Below are positions 62,879-64,000 of a DNA stretch of 64,000 nucleotides, one piece after another (within the stretch, counting starts at the first letter, position 1; the number at the start of each line of letters is the position of its first letter). The notes beneath the pieces were generated by a model. The model had not been told where the DNA came from. It ran no database searches and saw only the letters and a program-made list of their open reading frames with translations. The translations under genes and the position numbers were made by a program. Source of the DNA: Patulibacter americanus DSM 16676 (GTDB lineage: Bacteria > Actinomycetota > Thermoleophilia > Solirubrobacterales > Solirubrobacteraceae); the NCBI RefSeq assembly GCF_000420025.1, contig NZ_ATUD01000002.1, positions 1 through 64,000 on the forward strand. Reading direction: 5' to 3'.

Positions 62879-63568
62879 TCAGGCGCCCAGCGCCGCGGCC
62901 GCCGCGGCCCCGACGGCGCGCCAGCCGGCCTCGCGGGCGTCCTTGTCCTCGTCCGGTCCCGGGATCCCGAGGACCGCGGCGGCCGGCACCCCGAGCCGTC
63001 GTGCCGCGGCGAGCACGGCCGCCGTCTGGCGGTCCACGAGGGTGGCCTGCGGGTGCCCCGGCGGCGGCGGCCCGCCGTCGGCCGGGAGCAGGTCGACCGA
63101 GACCACGCCGGTACCGACGATCCCCGCCGCGAGGAGCCGCTCGAGCAGGACGGGGTCGGGGGTGAGCGCGGACCCGTCGGCGACGCCGAGGGCGCGCGAG
63201 GTCCCGTCGCGGGCGACGGCGAAGGTCACGGCCCGCAGCCCGCCGCCCTGCCCGGTCGGCGCGTGCGGGGTCGCGACCGCCGCCGAGCCCGCGCGGACGA
63301 CGCGCGTGACCCCCTCGGCGGCGAGCTCCCGCAGGACCGCGGCCGCGCTCGGCCCGCCGACGCCCGTGGCCTGCACCGTCAGGGGCGCGCCGTCGGGGCC
63401 GGTCCCCGTGTAGCCCCACAGCCCGCGGGCGTGGTTGCTCATGAGCGGGTCGGTGAGGACGGACTGCGCGAGGACGAGGGCCCGGCCGGGGTCGCCCACG
63501 AGGACGGCGCGGTCCGCCACGGCGTGGCCGATGCGCAGGATCGGGGGCAGGCGCAGGTCCTCGGTCAC
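62879..63568 (-). CDS. Nucleoside phosphorylase-like protein (PNP/UDP superfamily)
   Basis: A 229-residue protein. LRIGHAVADRAVLVGDPGRALVLAQ matches the phosphate-binding start of the PNP_UDP_1 superfamily; TGVGGPSAAAVLRELAAEGVTRVVRAGS and VVSVDLLPADGG are also present. The catalytic Asp region at the C-terminus is short, so it is smaller than typical purine or uridine phosphorylases (about 240-260). Substrate unknown. TATCCT (minus, 63580-63585) precedes the GTG by 11 nt and overlaps the divergent promoter. Confidence 0.75.
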   Translation of the reverse strand: MTEDLRLPPILRIGHAVADRAVLVGDPGRALVLAQSVLTDPLMSNHARGLWGYTGTGPDGAPLTVQATGVGGPSAAAVLRELAAEGVTRVVRAGSAAVATPHAPTGQGGGLRAVTFAVARDGTSRALGVADGSALTPDPVLLERLLAAGIVGTGVVSVDLLPADGGPPPPGHPQATLVDRQTAAVLAAARRLGVPAAAVLGIPGPDEDKDAREAGWRAVGAAAAAALGA

Positions 63569-63579
63569 GGCGACCGCCG

Positions 63580-63589
63580 AGGATAGACT
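63580..63589. promoter_or_regulatory. Overlapping divergent -10 boxes sharing a TA step
   Basis: AGGATAGACT reads as TATCCT on the minus strand and TAGACT on the plus strand, with the central TA shared, as at 52611-52620. The plus-strand GTG is 6 nt away; the minus-strand GTG is 11 nt away. Confidence 0.6.
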
Positions 63590-63595
63590 GGCCGC

Positions 63596-64000
63596 GTGGA
63601 GCCCGATCGCCGCACCCCAGATCGCCGCACGCCACCCGCCGGGGCCGACGCTCCGGAGCCCGCCCCGGCCGACGGGGCCCCGCCGGTGGACGCGGTGGCG
63701 GCCGACAGCCGGCCGGCGGACACGCGGCCGCCGGACCTCCCGACGGCCGACGGGACCGCGACGGCCGATGCCCCCGCGGGCGACGACGCGGCGGCCGGCG
63801 AGGAGTCGCGCGCGCGCCGCACCGACCGGGTCGAGGCCGTGCGACGCGCCGTCGACCAGGCGCTGACGGCCACGGCGGGCGCGCCCCGCTCGACGCGGGC
63901 GCGGGCGCAGGAGCTCGCGGACGAGCTCGGCTCCGTCGTCACCCGGGTGCGCGGCACGATCGAGGAGCTCAGCGCGGCCGGCACGATGCAGGCGGGCGCG
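63596..64000 (+). CDS. Start of a gene running off the right end (partial)
   Basis: 135 codons from a GTG with no stop before the end. TAGACT (63584-63589) is 6 nt upstream. The first 80 residues are Pro/Ala/Asp-rich and disordered. They are followed by a helical part (RTDRVEAVRRAVDQALTAT, then ELADELGSVVTRVRGTIEEL) like the coiled-coil/phasin-type gene at 62438. The frame is the only one in this stretch with actinobacterial codon use. The product cannot be named. Confidence 0.65.
   Translation, partial: MEPDRRTPDRRTPPAGADAPEPAPADGAPPVDAVAADSRPADTRPPDLPTADGTATADAPAGDDAAAGEESRARRTDRVEAVRRAVDQALTATAGAPRSTRARAQELADELGSVVTRVRGTIEELSAAGTMQAGA

Overview
The window is about 74% G+C, has almost no non-coding slack, and has clear actinobacterial traits. 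These include leaderless genes behind TANNNT boxes, an mIHF-type nucleoid protein, MMPL and MlaE lipid transporters, an actinobacterial holin-X/DUF3618 pair and a type III glutamine synthetase. The family mix fits the class Thermoleophilia (Solirubrobacterales, a Patulibacter/Conexibacter-like soil bacterium), but no rRNA or marker gene proves this. I saw no prophage, insertion sequence, CRISPR array or tRNA. It reads as chromosomal backbone with lineage-specific genes.

Layout. 1-3.5 kb: end of an upstream gene, a tandem palindromic repeat array, a nitrilase-tetR operon with an operator, and a four-gene membrane cluster (DUF4235-like, Pro-rich, holin-X, DUF3618). 3.5-9.5 kb: degV, a secreted M14 peptidase, the Fe-S module bolA-grx4 divergent from erpA, and a secreted clan-A glycosidase. 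9.6-17.4 kb: a glycosyltransferase-flippase fusion, a hydrolase, a lipoprotein, an SdhL-type dehydrogenase, an SDR, a MOSC protein, and terC behind a manganese (yybP-ykoY) riboswitch. 17.4-22.8 kb: metH with a large palindrome in its promoter, a 2-hydroxyacid dehydrogenase and a DUF488 protein. 22.9-27.4 kb: the nitrogen divergon glnN / amt-glnK.

28-39 kb is rich in lipid-type genes: an MlaE-MlaE-MlaF ABC transporter without an adjacent MCE protein, an MMPL/RND transporter with a thioredoxin-like partner, an mIHF-like DNA-binding protein, and a serine-palmitoyltransferase-like enzyme divergent from a large GNAT protein. The last pair is the best candidate here for an unexpected pathway (sphingolipid-type synthesis). 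39-44 kb: a 3-methyladenine glycosylase, a TPP-riboswitch-controlled pyrimidine (HMP) ABC importer and a hotdog thioesterase. 44-54 kb: a MoxR-VWA pair, multipass membrane proteins, an ArsA/GET3 ATPase, a C5-epimerase-like secreted protein and a lipid-binding-type lipoprotein-like protein. 54-64 kb: small secreted proteins, PadR, a HAD-ECH beta-oxidation fusion whose promoter carries the same operator as the tetR operon, a sirtuin, a three-domain murein hydrolase, a coiled-coil protein, a nucleoside-phosphorylase-like protein, and the start of a further gene that runs off the end.

Two themes link distant genes. A near-identical 15-nt operator occurs at the nitrilase-tetR promoter and at the HAD-ECH promoter 55 kb away, which suggests one acyl-CoA-type TetR regulon. 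A 47-nt palindromic element with a fixed 33-nt interior recurs at three intergenic sites.
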